From: Metapseudomonas resinovorans DSM 21078
GTDB taxonomy: Bacteria > Pseudomonadota > Gammaproteobacteria > Pseudomonadales > Pseudomonadaceae
Assembly (NCBI RefSeq): GCF_000423545.1
Contig: NZ_AUIE01000014.1
Coordinates: forward strand, 1 to 64,000
Direction of reading: 5' to 3'
Length of the DNA: 64,000 nt
Part shown: positions 1-7,768 of the stretch, one piece after another
Numbering within the stretch: position 1 is the stretch's first letter
Layout of the letters: each line of letters starts with the position of its first letter
Notes under the pieces: generated by a model
Told to the model about the DNA's origin: nothing
The model's input: only the letters and a program-made list of their open reading frames with translations
The model's database searches: none
Program-made: the position numbers and the translations under genes

Positions 1-260
1 AGCCAGAAACCATCCTGGCCCGCTTCATACACCACGACCACTCTGGCGGACGCCGGCAACGCCCAGAGCGCGCGCGTCTCCGCGATCGTTTGCACCACCT
101 GCTCCAGGCGCGCCAGGGGCTGCGGTGCGTCGACTGTCTTCAGCCGGGGGTTGCGCCGGGCATCGCTCAGCGCCACTTTCCAACTGGCCTTGGCCAACTC
201 CAGCGCCACTGCCAGGACCGGTTCATTCGCACTATGCTGTTCAACGTAGGCCGTTCGCAT
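1..260 (-). CDS. IS110-family transposase, N-terminal part (runs off window)
   Basis: The frame opens with ATG at 260 and runs leftward out of the window without a stop, giving about 86 residues. The visible part starts MRTAYVEQHSANEPVLAVAL and contains VVVVYEAGQDGFWL, which matches the N-terminal DEDD (RuvC-like) region of IS110-family transposases, where an EAG(R/Q)DGFWL segment is typical. These enzymes mobilise their element without DDE chemistry. The first acidic position lies in an ALELAK context rather than the commoner GIDLAK. Neither IS end can be defined here, and completeness of the element cannot be judged. It sits 75 bp beyond the last gene of the leftward catabolic operon, so the locus borders mobile DNA. 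Confidence 0.75.
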   Translation of the reverse strand, partial: MRTAYVEQHSANEPVLAVALELAKASWKVALSDARRNPRLKTVDAPQPLARLEQVVQTIAETRALWALPASARVVVVYEAGQDGFW

Positions 261-335
261 GTCGATTCCTCCTCTGGGCCAAACCTTCTATCCCCCGGAT
301 TAAGAATCGGCGTGCGGGCGGCCTTTGCATAGGAT

Positions 336-1547
336 CTACCGGAAGACCGCCGGCTGGTTAAGCACACAACGAATCCCACCTGGGAGTCCCATGCTGGCCA
401 CGCACTGGTTGCAGTGGGTGCAGGCACTGCGCCAGGTCGAGCCTTGATGCTGCAGGTGCTGCAGCAGGTGCGGGTCATTGAGCAAGGCGCGCCCGAGGGC
501 AAGAAAGTCGAAGCCTTCCTCCACCGCCCGCGCCATGCCTTCGCCGCTGGCCACGCCGCCGAGGTACACCAGCGGCATGCTCACGGCGCGCCGCATCTGC
601 CGGGCCAATTCGAGGAAGTACAGCTCCTCGAAGGGCAGGTCGGGGAAGCTGGCGCCGCCAAACCACTTCATGGCGGTGCGCTGCAGCGGGTTCCTCTCCA
701 GCGGCACCATCTGCGCCAACGGGCTCGCGCCCCGGAAGAGGAACATCGGCGTGCGGCTGACCAGCCCACCGCTCATGACGATGGCGTCCAGCCCCGCCTC
801 TTCCAGCAGGCGCGCGGCCTGGCAGGCTTCTTCGATCTGCAGGCCACCGGCAAAGCCATCGCTGAGATTGAGCTTGGCCAGAATCGGGAAATCGCGTCCC
901 ACCGCACCCCGCACCGCCGCCAGCACCTGCAGTGGCAGGCGCATGCGGTTCTCCAGCACGCCGCCGTAGGAATCGCGACGCTTGTTCAGGGCCGGCGAGA
1001 TGAACTGGCTGAGCAGGTAGCCATGACCCATGTGGATTTCGATGGCATCGAAGCCCGCGTCGCGGACAAGGCTGGCTGCCGCAGCGTACTCAGCGACCGT
1101 GCGGCCGATGTCGGCGATGCTCATGGCACCGCCGAATGGAATGCCGGAGAACAGGCCGTACTGGTTGATGCAGGCGCTGGGACCACGCGGCCGTGGAATA
1201 TTGAGCGGACGATTGCGGCTGAAGTAGCCGCAGTGGGCGAGCTGGGCGGATAGGGCGCCCCCCTCGGCATGCACCGCCGACGTCAGGCGCTGCAGCTGCG
1301 GGAAGATGCCGGCGTGCATCCACATCTGGTCGGGAAAGGTCAGGCCGTCGGGCGAAACGCCGCAGTAGGCAACGGTGGTCAGACCGACGCCGCCGCGAGC
1401 CATGGTCGCGTGATGCTCGACCAGGTCGTCGCCGGGAACCCCGCCGGGGCACATGCCTTCGAAAGTGGCCGTCTTGATCAGTCGATTACGCAACTGAAGG
1501 CCGGCCAGGCGAGCCGGCTGCAGCAGGCTGTCGAGGTTCGGGTTCAT
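336..1547 (-). CDS. NADH:flavin oxidoreductase, Old Yellow Enzyme family with Fe-S motif
   Basis: This 403-residue protein (MNPNLDSLLQPARLAGLQLR...) is an FMN-binding TIM barrel of the Old Yellow Enzyme type. Visible family features are the IEIHMGHGYLLSQFISP segment, the RRDSYGG segment and the YLGGVASG phosphate-binding turn. The C-terminus carries CTHCNQC followed by a distant Cys, the 4Fe-4S pattern of 2,4-dienoyl-CoA reductase and related ene-reductases, but the extra FAD/NAD(P)H domain of those enzymes is absent. It probably reduces an activated C=C bond. The start was placed at 1547 because upstream codons are not OYE-like and this ATG overlaps the stop of the RibBA-like gene by 4 bp, implying translational coupling. 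It is the last gene of the leftward operon. The substrate is unknown; a steroid- or terpenoid-like enone is an inference from the KshA-like gene. Confidence 0.85.
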   Translation of the reverse strand: MNPNLDSLLQPARLAGLQLRNRLIKTATFEGMCPGGVPGDDLVEHHATMARGGVGLTTVAYCGVSPDGLTFPDQMWMHAGIFPQLQRLTSAVHAEGGALSAQLAHCGYFSRNRPLNIPRPRGPSACINQYGLFSGIPFGGAMSIADIGRTVAEYAAAASLVRDAGFDAIEIHMGHGYLLSQFISPALNKRRDSYGGVLENRMRLPLQVLAAVRGAVGRDFPILAKLNLSDGFAGGLQIEEACQAARLLEEAGLDAIVMSGGLVSRTPMFLFRGASPLAQMVPLERNPLQRTAMKWFGGASFPDLPFEELYFLELARQMRRAVSMPLVYLGGVASGEGMARAVEEGFDFLALGRALLNDPHLLQHLQHQGSTWRSACTHCNQCVASMGLPGGIRCVLNQPAVFR

Positions 1548-2632
1548 GCCTGCTCCCGATCGAAGGGGACGAATTCGGCGACTTCCAGCTCGAAGCCGGA
1601 CACCGCCTTGTAGTTCACCGGGAAGCTCAGCAGGCGCATCTTGCGAACGCCAACGTCCCGCAGGATCTGCGCGCCGATCCCCAGCGTGCGCTGCGGAAAG
1701 CTTGGCGGGCGAGGCTTGTGCGCGCCCTGCTGGAGCTGTTCGATCAAGGCGGCCGGCGTTTCCTGCTGGGCCAGCAGCACCACGACGCCGGCGCCTTCCT
1801 GCGCCACCTTCGCCAGGGAACGGTCGAGGTTCCACTGGTCGGGATGGCTGTCCAACAGGTCGCGCAGGGTTTCCGCAGCCTGCACCCGCACCAGTGTCGG
1901 CCGGTCGCGGCGGACATCGCCACGTACCAGGGCCAGGTGCAATTGCCCCTGGTAGTCGTCCAGGTAGGTGACAACGCGGAACTCGCCGTGACGGGTCTGG
2001 ATCGGGTACTCGCCCGAACGGCGGATGGTGCCCTCGTGGAGGATGCGGTAGTGGATCAGGTCAGCGACGCTACCCAGCGGCAGACCGTGCCGTTGCGCAA
2101 AGTCGCGCAGGGCCTGGCCGCGTGCGGGTTCGCCGTCTTCGTCGAGGATGCCGACCAATACCGCGGCGGGCATCAGTCCGGCCAGGCGTGCCAGGTCGCA
2201 GGCGGCCTCGACATGGCCGGCGCGCTGCATCACCCCGCCGGGTTGCGCACGCAGGGGAAAGATGTGGCCGGGCTGTACCAGGTCGGTCGCGGTGCTGGTC
2301 GGGTCGACGGCCACTGCGATGGTGTGGGCGCGGTCGGCCGCGGAGATGCCGGTGGAAACCCCGCTGCGGGCTTCGATGGAGAGGGTGAAGCCCATGCCGT
2401 GACGGGCCCGCGAGTTGGGCACCATGAGTTCCAGGCCGAGGGCCTGGCAGCGCTCTTCGGTCAGGGCCAGGCAAATCAGCCCGCGTGCCTCGCGGGCCAT
2501 GAAGTTGACGGCGGCGGCATCGGCGCGACCGGCAGCGATCACCAGCGAACCTTCGCCATCCCCCTCGTCGTCGGTGACCACCAGCATGGTGCCGTTGGCC
2601 ATGGCCTCGATCAGTCGTTGCGGGCTGTCCAT
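1544..2632 (-). CDS. RibBA-like protein: divergent DHBP synthase plus degenerate GTP cyclohydrolase II domain
   Basis: The 362 residues align end to end with pseudomonad RibB/RibBA (3,4-dihydroxy-2-butanone 4-phosphate synthase plus a GTP cyclohydrolase II-like half). Family signatures such as GVSTGISAADRA, GHIFPLRAQPGG and DLIHYRILHE are present. Two features are odd. The acidic loop, normally DDEDRENEGD, reads DDEGDGEGS at residues 21-29: it is one residue short and lacks the Arg-Glu pair that supplies a metal ligand. The GHTEA motif reads GHVEA at 140-144. The second half (PTLVRVQAAETLRDLL...) lacks the zinc cysteines of active GTP cyclohydrolase II, as is common in pseudomonad RibB. The protein is therefore likely a paralogue with altered or lost synthase activity. 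It lies between an esterase gene (11 bp upstream) and a flavoenzyme gene (4-bp overlap). Confidence 0.8.
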   Translation of the reverse strand: MDSPQRLIEAMANGTMLVVTDDEGDGEGSLVIAAGRADAAAVNFMAREARGLICLALTEERCQALGLELMVPNSRARHGMGFTLSIEARSGVSTGISAADRAHTIAVAVDPTSTATDLVQPGHIFPLRAQPGGVMQRAGHVEAACDLARLAGLMPAAVLVGILDEDGEPARGQALRDFAQRHGLPLGSVADLIHYRILHEGTIRRSGEYPIQTRHGEFRVVTYLDDYQGQLHLALVRGDVRRDRPTLVRVQAAETLRDLLDSHPDQWNLDRSLAKVAQEGAGVVVLLAQQETPAALIEQLQQGAHKPRPPSFPQRTLGIGAQILRDVGVRKMRLLSFPVNYKAVSGFELEVAEFVPFDREQA

Positions 2633-2643
2633 GGCGTGCCCCT

Positions 2644-3570
2644 TCAGTTCAGCGCGTGGCGCAGGTCGGCGGCGGCGGATTCCAGCACGGCCTGGGCGCC
2701 GGAGACGAACGCAGCCATGCTGATGAAGCCGTGGATCATGCCCGCGCAACGCTCCAGCCGGGTCTTCACGCCCGCCTGTTCGAGGCGTCGGGCGAAGGCC
2801 TCGCCCTCATCGCGCAGCGGGTCGTACTCGGCACTGAACACGGTGGTCGGCGGCAGACCCGCCAGCTCCTCGGCACGCAGCGGCGAGGCCAGGGCATCGT
2901 CGCCCTGCTCCGCGCGTGGCAGGTACTGCCGCCAGAACCATTGCATCTGCTCGCGGGTGAGGAAGTAGCCTTCGGCGAACTCGTGCTGGGAGGCGCTCTC
3001 GCAACGGGCGTCGGTGGCCGGGTAGAACAGGCACTGCGAGGCGATGCGCGGGCCCTTGCGGATCTGCGCCAGGCGGCTCACGGCGATGGCCAGGTTGGCC
3101 CCGGCGCTGTCACCGGCAAGGGCCAGGCGGCTGGCGTCGAAGCCCAGTTCACGGGCCCTCTCCACCAGGTCACAGGTGGCGCGGTAGCAATCATGCGGGG
3201 CGGCCGGGAAGCGATGCTCCGGGGCCAGCCGGTAGCCCACCGAGACCACCACGGCACCGGTCAGGCGGGCCAGGCTGCGGCAGAGGTTGTCGTGGGTATC
3301 GAGATTGCCGATGACGAAGCCGCCGCCGTGGAAGAACACCAGCAGGGGCAGGTCATCACGGTCTTCCGGGCGATAGAGGCGCGCGTCCAGCTCGCCCTCG
3401 GCGCCGGCCAGGCGCAGGTTGCGCACCTCGAACAGGCGTTCGCCGGGCATGGGCGGCATCAGGTTGTCGGAGAACTGGCGGTACTGAACCGGGTCGAGTT
3501 GGCTGTAGTCCGGCTGTGGCATGCCGCTGAATTGCTGGAGCACGGCGGCGATCTGGGGGTCGAGGGACAT
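2644..3570 (-). CDS. alpha/beta hydrolase, hormone-sensitive lipase (HSL) family
   Basis: This 308-residue esterase has the HSL-family oxyanion motif HGGG at residues 81-84, the nucleophile elbow GDSAG at 153-157 (Ser155), and a downstream Asp in SAEYDPLRDEG and His in GMIHGF that complete the triad. The SVGYRLAPEH segment is also diagnostic of this family. There is no signal peptide, so it is cytoplasmic. It probably cleaves a small carboxylic ester or lactone. It lies 11 bp after the SDR gene and 11 bp before the RibBA-like gene, inside a leftward operon. In a KshA-type pathway such an enzyme could open a lactone or remove an acyl group; that is inference. Confidence 0.88.
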   Translation of the reverse strand: MSLDPQIAAVLQQFSGMPQPDYSQLDPVQYRQFSDNLMPPMPGERLFEVRNLRLAGAEGELDARLYRPEDRDDLPLLVFFHGGGFVIGNLDTHDNLCRSLARLTGAVVVSVGYRLAPEHRFPAAPHDCYRATCDLVERARELGFDASRLALAGDSAGANLAIAVSRLAQIRKGPRIASQCLFYPATDARCESASQHEFAEGYFLTREQMQWFWRQYLPRAEQGDDALASPLRAEELAGLPPTTVFSAEYDPLRDEGEAFARRLEQAGVKTRLERCAGMIHGFISMAAFVSGAQAVLESAAADLRHALN

Positions 3571-3581
3571 GCTGGATATCC

Positions 3582-4397
3582 TTAGGCGTCGGCCATCTGG
3601 AAGACCGGGTTGGTCTCGTCGAGGATGCTGGACAAGCGCCGTTCCAGCGCCGGTTTGAAGTTCTTGTGGGGCAGCAGCCAGAAGCGCCCGGCCTCCAGGC
3701 CGGCAAACACTTCGCGGGCCAGTTCGCGCGGGTCCATGCCCTGGCGGATGCTACTGTCGAGCAGGTCGTCGAGCTGTTGCGTGGCGGCGCCGCCAGCCTC
3801 GTTGGAGGCCATGATGTCGCTGGCCACCGGCCCCGGGCAGAGCACGGCCACCGCCACCTGAGACTGGAGCATGGCCAGTTCGTAGTGCAGGGTCTCGGAG
3901 AGCGCCACCACCGCCTGCTTGCTGACGGTGTAGGGGCCGAGCATGGGGCTGCAGATCAGCCCGGCGAGGGACGCGGTGTTGACCACCCGGGCCGGGCGCT
4001 GCTGGCCGAGCAACAGCGGCACGAAACTGCGGACGCCGTTGATCACGCCGCCCAGGTTGATGGCCAGCAGACGCTGCCACTGGGCGCTGTCGATTTGCCA
4101 ACTGAAGCCGGTCTGCATCACGCCGGCGTTGTTGAACAGCAGATCGACGCCGCCAAAGCGCTGCACGGCGAGATCGCGCAGGGCATCCACCTGCTGCGAG
4201 TCACCAACGTCGACCACCAGGCTGGCGACCTCCACGCCCTGCCCTTGCAGCGTTTCGGCCAGGGCCGTCAGGCGTTCACCGCTCACGTCGCTCAACACCA
4301 GGCGCAGGCCACGCGCGCCCGCTTCCTCCGCCAGACCGCGGCCAATGCCACCGGCCGCTCCGGTGATCACCGCCACCTGGCCCCGTTCGATTCGCAT
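3582..4397 (-). CDS. Short-chain dehydrogenase/reductase (SDR)
   Basis: This 271-residue classical SDR has the nucleotide-binding motif TGAAGGIG (residues 12-19), the structural motif NNAG (89-92), the catalytic Ser in NTAS (near 143) and YTVSK with Tyr156 and Lys160. The C-terminal stretch after about residue 215 is rather long for the family. It should oxidise or reduce a hydroxyl/carbonyl group with NAD(P)H. It lies 11 bp upstream of the esterase gene and 87 bp downstream of the quinone-reductase-like gene; that gap holds a 16-bp perfect palindrome (4461-4476). A hydroxysteroid-dehydrogenase-like role is possible but cannot be read from sequence alone. Confidence 0.88.
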   Translation of the reverse strand: MRIERGQVAVITGAAGGIGRGLAEEAGARGLRLVLSDVSGERLTALAETLQGQGVEVASLVVDVGDSQQVDALRDLAVQRFGGVDLLFNNAGVMQTGFSWQIDSAQWQRLLAINLGGVINGVRSFVPLLLGQQRPARVVNTASLAGLICSPMLGPYTVSKQAVVALSETLHYELAMLQSQVAVAVLCPGPVASDIMASNEAGGAATQQLDDLLDSSIRQGMDPRELAREVFAGLEAGRFWLLPHKNFKPALERRLSSILDETNPVFQMADA

Positions 4398-4460
4398 GGC
4401 TGATTCCCCTTCCTATTGTTGTAGTGCTCGCCAGTAGAGCCGCTTCGGCCCGGCCGGCCA

Positions 4461-4476
4461 TCGTCCGTGCGGACGA
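4461..4476. promoter_or_regulatory. 16-bp perfect palindrome between QOR and SDR genes
   Basis: TCGTCCG-TG-CGGACGA is a perfect inverted repeat in the 87-bp gap before the SDR gene. It shares the TCGTC/GACGA core with palindromes at 6493-6512 and 7675-7703. It may be an operator for an internal promoter, perhaps bound by the local LuxR-type regulator; that is inference. Confidence 0.4.
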
Positions 4477-4484
4477 GGGCAGGG

Positions 4485-5459
4485 TCAGCCGACGACCTGC
4501 AGCACCTGCTTGCGCCGCGCCCGCCCCTGCTGTAGACGTTCGTGGGCACCGGCCACCTCGGCCAGGGGCAACAGGTCGATGGCCGGCGGACGCACCCGCC
4601 CGGCAGCCAGCAGGCTGGCGATGCGCCCCAGCAGTTCGCCGCTGGGCATGCGGCTGTAGGCCATTGCCGTGCGCAGCCCACGCTGAGCCGCCGTGGCGTG
4701 GTCGGGGCCGGCATCCCCCGGCGCCAGGGTGAGGATGGCGACCAGGATGCCGCCCGGCCGCAACAGGTCGAGGCCATTGGGCAGGCTGCCCCCGCCGATG
4801 CAATCGAGCACCAGGTCAACGCCATCCGGCGCCCATTGGCGCAGGGTCTTGTGGATATCTCCGGCGCGGTAGTCGATGGTGCATTCGGCACCCTGGGCTC
4901 GCGCCTGGCTGGCACTGTCCGCGCCGCAGGTGGTAGCGATGCGCGCTCCGGCGCAGCGGGCGAACTGGATGGCAAAACCGCCCACCGCGCTGCCGCCGCC
5001 GTGGATCAGTACAGTCTGCCCGGGGACCAGGCCACCTTCGTCGAACAGGCCGGTCCAGGCTGCCAGGGCCGGGGTGGGAACGGCCGCTGCGGCGGCGAAA
5101 TCGAGGTTGTCCGGCATGGGCACCAGCGCGGCACGGGACACGCAGGCGTACTCGGCGTAGGAGCCCCACTTGCCGGCGCCGACATCGCTCTGGGCGAACA
5201 CGCGGATGCCGAGGGGCAGGTCGTTGACGCCCTCGCCCAGGGCTTCGACCGTGCCGGCCAGATCGAAGCCGAGCACGAAGGGGAAGCGGTAGGTGAGGAA
5301 GGCGCCGAGGTAGCCCTCGCGGCATTTCCAGTCCGCCGGATTGACCCCGGCACAGACCACCCGGACCAGGACTTCGCCGGGGCCGGGTTGGGGGCGGTCG
5401 ACTTCTTTCAGTTGCATAACCTCGGCTCCGCCGAGGCGTTCGATGACCACTGCGCGCAT
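4485..5459 (-). CDS. Zinc-independent MDR oxidoreductase (quinone reductase-like)
   Basis: The 324-residue protein starts MRAVVIERLGGAEVMQLKEV and has the GroES-like N-terminal domain plus a Rossmann domain with VLIHGGGSAVGGFAIQFA, as in NADPH:quinone reductases of the medium-chain dehydrogenase superfamily. It lacks the structural-zinc cysteine cluster, consistent with the zinc-independent branch. It should transfer hydride between NADPH and an enone or quinone. The start is the ATG at 5459 because homology begins exactly there; a longer frame upstream is unrelated. It follows the Dabb gene by 13 bp in the same leftward operon. Together with the Old Yellow Enzyme it gives the cluster two potential C=C reductases. 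Confidence 0.88.
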   Translation of the reverse strand: MRAVVIERLGGAEVMQLKEVDRPQPGPGEVLVRVVCAGVNPADWKCREGYLGAFLTYRFPFVLGFDLAGTVEALGEGVNDLPLGIRVFAQSDVGAGKWGSYAEYACVSRAALVPMPDNLDFAAAAAVPTPALAAWTGLFDEGGLVPGQTVLIHGGGSAVGGFAIQFARCAGARIATTCGADSASQARAQGAECTIDYRAGDIHKTLRQWAPDGVDLVLDCIGGGSLPNGLDLLRPGGILVAILTLAPGDAGPDHATAAQRGLRTAMAYSRMPSGELLGRIASLLAAGRVRPPAIDLLPLAEVAGAHERLQQGRARRKQVLQVVG

Positions 5460-5472
5460 GCGAGTCTCCCGG

Positions 5473-6111
5473 TCAGTTGTCTGGGTTTGAGGCGGCCCGG
5501 CCGAGCAGGCTGGTCTGCAAGGGGCAGAAGGCATGGGCGATGGCGTCCACCGTCCAGTCCGGGCAGTCGGGGTCGAACCAGCGGTCCACCCAGGCCCAGT
5601 GATAGGGGTGAATGAGGTACTCGCCCAGCAGGTCGTCGACACAGGCGAATTCCTGCTGCCAGACATGGGTCCAGTGCCCCGGCGTCGAGACCCGGGCCAG
5701 CTGCCAGTTGCGGATGCCACCGATGTAGTCCGGCATCCGCAGCAGGTCCTGCTCCAGGGCCGCGCGCTGCTCGACCGTGGCCTGCGGGCGAACCCGCAGT
5801 AGCAAGGTGCGCCAGATGCCGCCCGCCAGCCCCGGCTCGCGCAAGCCACCGCCAATGCGCCGGTAGGCCACGCGCTCGACGCTGGCGATGCCGGGTAGCT
5901 GGCCGAGCCGGTCATCCAGGTTCGCGGGCGCCGCATCGGCAAACAGCAAGTCGAGGGTGCAATCGGCGGCCCCCCAACTGCCGGGCAGGTTGCGGCCAAA
6001 ACCGAAATGCAGCAGACCGGGCAAGGCCTGGAGGCGCTCACGCAATCGGACTTCGAACTCCACGGGGTCAACGCCGCCGAACAGGTTCAGCTGCAGCGAT
6101 TCACGCGACAT
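5473..6111 (-). CDS. Stress-responsive A/B barrel (Dabb)-type protein
   Basis: The 212-residue protein looks like two ferredoxin-like halves. The second half, RTLLLRVRPQATVEQRAALE followed by TPGHWTHVWQQEF and a YLIHPYHWAWVDRWF stretch, matches the Dabb dimeric alpha/beta barrel pattern, in which a HP-x-H segment follows the last helix. Dabb and related folds occur as small cyclases, decarboxylases or heme/ligand-binding proteins and often accompany aromatic or terpenoid catabolic genes. The start is at 6111, overlapping the preceding 110-residue gene by 11 bp. The precise reaction is unknown. Confidence 0.65.
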   Translation of the reverse strand: MSRESLQLNLFGGVDPVEFEVRLRERLQALPGLLHFGFGRNLPGSWGAADCTLDLLFADAAPANLDDRLGQLPGIASVERVAYRRIGGGLREPGLAGGIWRTLLLRVRPQATVEQRAALEQDLLRMPDYIGGIRNWQLARVSTPGHWTHVWQQEFACVDDLLGEYLIHPYHWAWVDRWFDPDCPDWTVDAIAHAFCPLQTSLLGRAASNPDN

Positions 6112-6433
6112 CGGGAGCCTCCAGGGGTTGGCCCGCCGATCCGAGCACATGGCGGCGACGGCAACTGCCGCCCTCTTCCACCAGGTCCCAGAAGTCACGT
6201 ACCTCGGCGCCTGCGGCGCTGCGCATGGCGTAGTAAGCCGGGACATCGGCCACGCGCCAGAGCAGCCAGAGGGTGTTGGGCTGCCCCGGCACCACGACCG
6301 GCGGCGACACCCAGCGCTGTTCCAGGGTCAGGCCCCGGCCGGCGCAGGCCGGCAGGTAGAGCCTGTCCAGCGCCTCCAGCACCTGGGCGATGCGCCCGGC
6401 GACGAGCGGAATCTCATCGAGTATGTGGATCAC
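6101..6433 (-). CDS. Small unassigned protein (possible dimeric alpha/beta barrel)
   Basis: This 110-residue protein is the first gene of the leftward operon and uses a GTG start at 6433, with AGGAG about 12 nt upstream. The sequence MIHILDEIPLVAGRIAQVLE, then a Pro-rich turn and LWLLWRVADVPAYYAMRSAA, suggests a beta-alpha-beta-beta-alpha-beta layout as in NIPSNAP/Dabb barrels, but I do not recognise the family with confidence. It overlaps the next gene by 11 bp, so the two products are probably made together and may form one barrel complex. Confidence 0.55.
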   Translation of the reverse strand: MIHILDEIPLVAGRIAQVLEALDRLYLPACAGRGLTLEQRWVSPPVVVPGQPNTLWLLWRVADVPAYYAMRSAAGAEVRDFWDLVEEGGSCRRRHVLGSAGQPLEAPDVA

Positions 6434-6613
6434 CTTCGGGCGCTCCTGATTGTTGTTCTGCCGCGCAGTAAAACCGGGGGACAGTCCGGGGCCATCGTCC
6501 GATCAGACGATGCCGGGAATTGCTGGCACCGCAGAATCCGGTCAGTGCATGTGCTGCAGCGACTCTCAGAAGCCGGATGCAGCCCACGAGAACCCTGATG
6601 GGAGAACAAGAAG
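6434..6613. promoter_or_regulatory. Divergent promoter region with CATCGTC/GACGATG operator
   Basis: This 180-bp region separates the leftward operon from the Rieske gene and must hold both promoters. At its centre is a 20-bp inverted repeat, CATCGTC (6493-6499), 6-bp spacer, GACGATG (6506-6512). The size and symmetry fit a LuxR-family dimer site. The same core recurs at 4461-4476 and 7675-7703. A GGGAGAACAAGAAG stretch before 6614 provides the ribosome-binding site of the Rieske gene. Confidence 0.5.
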
Positions 6614-7660
6614 ATGAGTACCCTGCACCGAATCGAAACCAAGCAACTGGAACCGCGTTTCGCCCGTGGCTGGCATTGCCTGGGGCTGGCCGGGCAGTAC
6701 CGCGACGGCAAGGCCCACCGCCTGGATGTTTTCGGCACCCGCCTGGTGGCCTTCGCCGGGGAGGATGGGCAGATCCGCATCCTTGATGGTTACTGCCCGC
6801 ACATGGGCGCCGACCTGAGCCAGGGCTGCGTCGAAGGCGATGCCATTCGCTGCCCTTTCCATGAATGGCGCTGGCGCGCCGACGGCGTGTGCGACGACAT
6901 TCCCTACGCCAAGCGCATTCCCCCCCGCGCGAAAATCAAGTCGTGGCCGGTCCTGGAGCAGAACCAGCTTCTGTTCGTCTGGAACGACCCGGAGGGCAAC
7001 CCGCCGATTGCCGAACAGGCCATTCCCCGAATCGATGAATGCTTCAGCGACGAATGGGCCGACTGGGAAGTGGCCGAACTGAAGATCGACACCAACTGCC
7101 GTGAACTGATCGACAACGTGTCCGATATGGCGCACTTCGATTCCGTCCACGGCACCGACCTCAACCACTTCAGCAACACCTTCGAAGGCCACAAAGCGGT
7201 GCAGGTGATGCGCGGCAGCAGTGCCCGGTTGTCGGGCGACAGTGAGCTGACCACGGTCGCCACCTACTACGGCCCGGCCTACCAGATCACCGAGATGACC
7301 GGCGCAATGGACGGCGTGCTGATCCACTCCATCCTGCTCAACTGCCACGTGCCCATCGACCTGAACAGCTTCACGCTGCGCTACGGCGTGCTGGTGAAGA
7401 AGGTTCCAGGCCTGACCGAAGAGCAGAACCGCGAGATGGCCAAGGCATACGTGAAACAGGCACAGGACGCCTTCTACGAGGACGTGGCCATCTGGCACAG
7501 CAAGACCCGCGTGGACAACCCGCTGCTGTGCGACGGCGATGGCCCGGTCTACCAGCTGCGCAAGTGGTACGACCAGTTCTACACCGATGTCGCCGAGCTG
7601 CCCGCCAGCATCAAGGAGCCACGCTCCTTCGTCGTACTGGATGAAACCGAAACCGCCTGA
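6614..7660 (+). CDS. Rieske non-heme iron oxygenase, KshA (3-ketosteroid 9alpha-hydroxylase)-like
   Basis: The 348-residue protein has an N-terminal Rieske 2Fe-2S domain with CPH at 61-63 and CPFH at 80-83 (Cys61, His63, Cys80, His83) and a catalytic domain with NVSDMAHFDSVHG (His174, His179) for mononuclear iron. Overall spacing and signatures such as GVCDDIPYAKR, LLFVWNDPEGNPP, DEWADWE and KTRVDNPLL match KshA, which with its reductase KshB hydroxylates 3-ketosteroids at C9. No reductase gene is in the window. It is divergent from the leftward operon and 108 bp upstream of a LuxR-type regulator. The substrate could be a steroid, a diterpenoid or another polycyclic ketone; the KshA resemblance is clear, the exact substrate is not. 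Confidence 0.85.
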   Translation: MSTLHRIETKQLEPRFARGWHCLGLAGQYRDGKAHRLDVFGTRLVAFAGEDGQIRILDGYCPHMGADLSQGCVEGDAIRCPFHEWRWRADGVCDDIPYAKRIPPRAKIKSWPVLEQNQLLFVWNDPEGNPPIAEQAIPRIDECFSDEWADWEVAELKIDTNCRELIDNVSDMAHFDSVHGTDLNHFSNTFEGHKAVQVMRGSSARLSGDSELTTVATYYGPAYQITEMTGAMDGVLIHSILLNCHVPIDLNSFTLRYGVLVKKVPGLTEEQNREMAKAYVKQAQDAFYEDVAIWHSKTRVDNPLLCDGDGPVYQLRKWYDQFYTDVAELPASIKEPRSFVVLDETETA

Positions 7661-7674
7661 GTCCGGACTGGGCC

Positions 7675-7703
7675 GATCGTCTCCCGATCAACGGGGGACG
7701 ATC
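7675..7703. promoter_or_regulatory. Inverted repeat/hairpin before the LuxR-type gene
   Basis: GATCGTC (7675-7681) and GACGATC (7697-7703) flank a 15-bp interior; including a wobble pair, the stem extends to 11 bp. It could act as an RNA hairpin after the Rieske gene or, given its shared TCGTC/GACGA core with the sites at 4461 and 6493, as an operator controlling the regulator gene. No T-tract follows, so a simple terminator is less likely. Confidence 0.4.
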
Positions 7704-7768
7704 CAGCTTGATGAACCATCCCATAAGCCGGTAAGAAGCTCCCTACAAAAATAAGAAGCGGTTCAGAT

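Noticed and set aside
1548-1835. N-terminal extension of the OYE frame up to 1835
   Set aside because: The extension lies inside the RibBA-like gene and is low-complexity Arg/Ala/Gly; the ATG at 1547 begins the conserved domain.
1544-2632. Active GTP cyclohydrolase II in the RibBA-like protein
   Set aside because: The zinc-binding cysteines and catalytic segment are missing, so this half cannot be an active cyclohydrolase.
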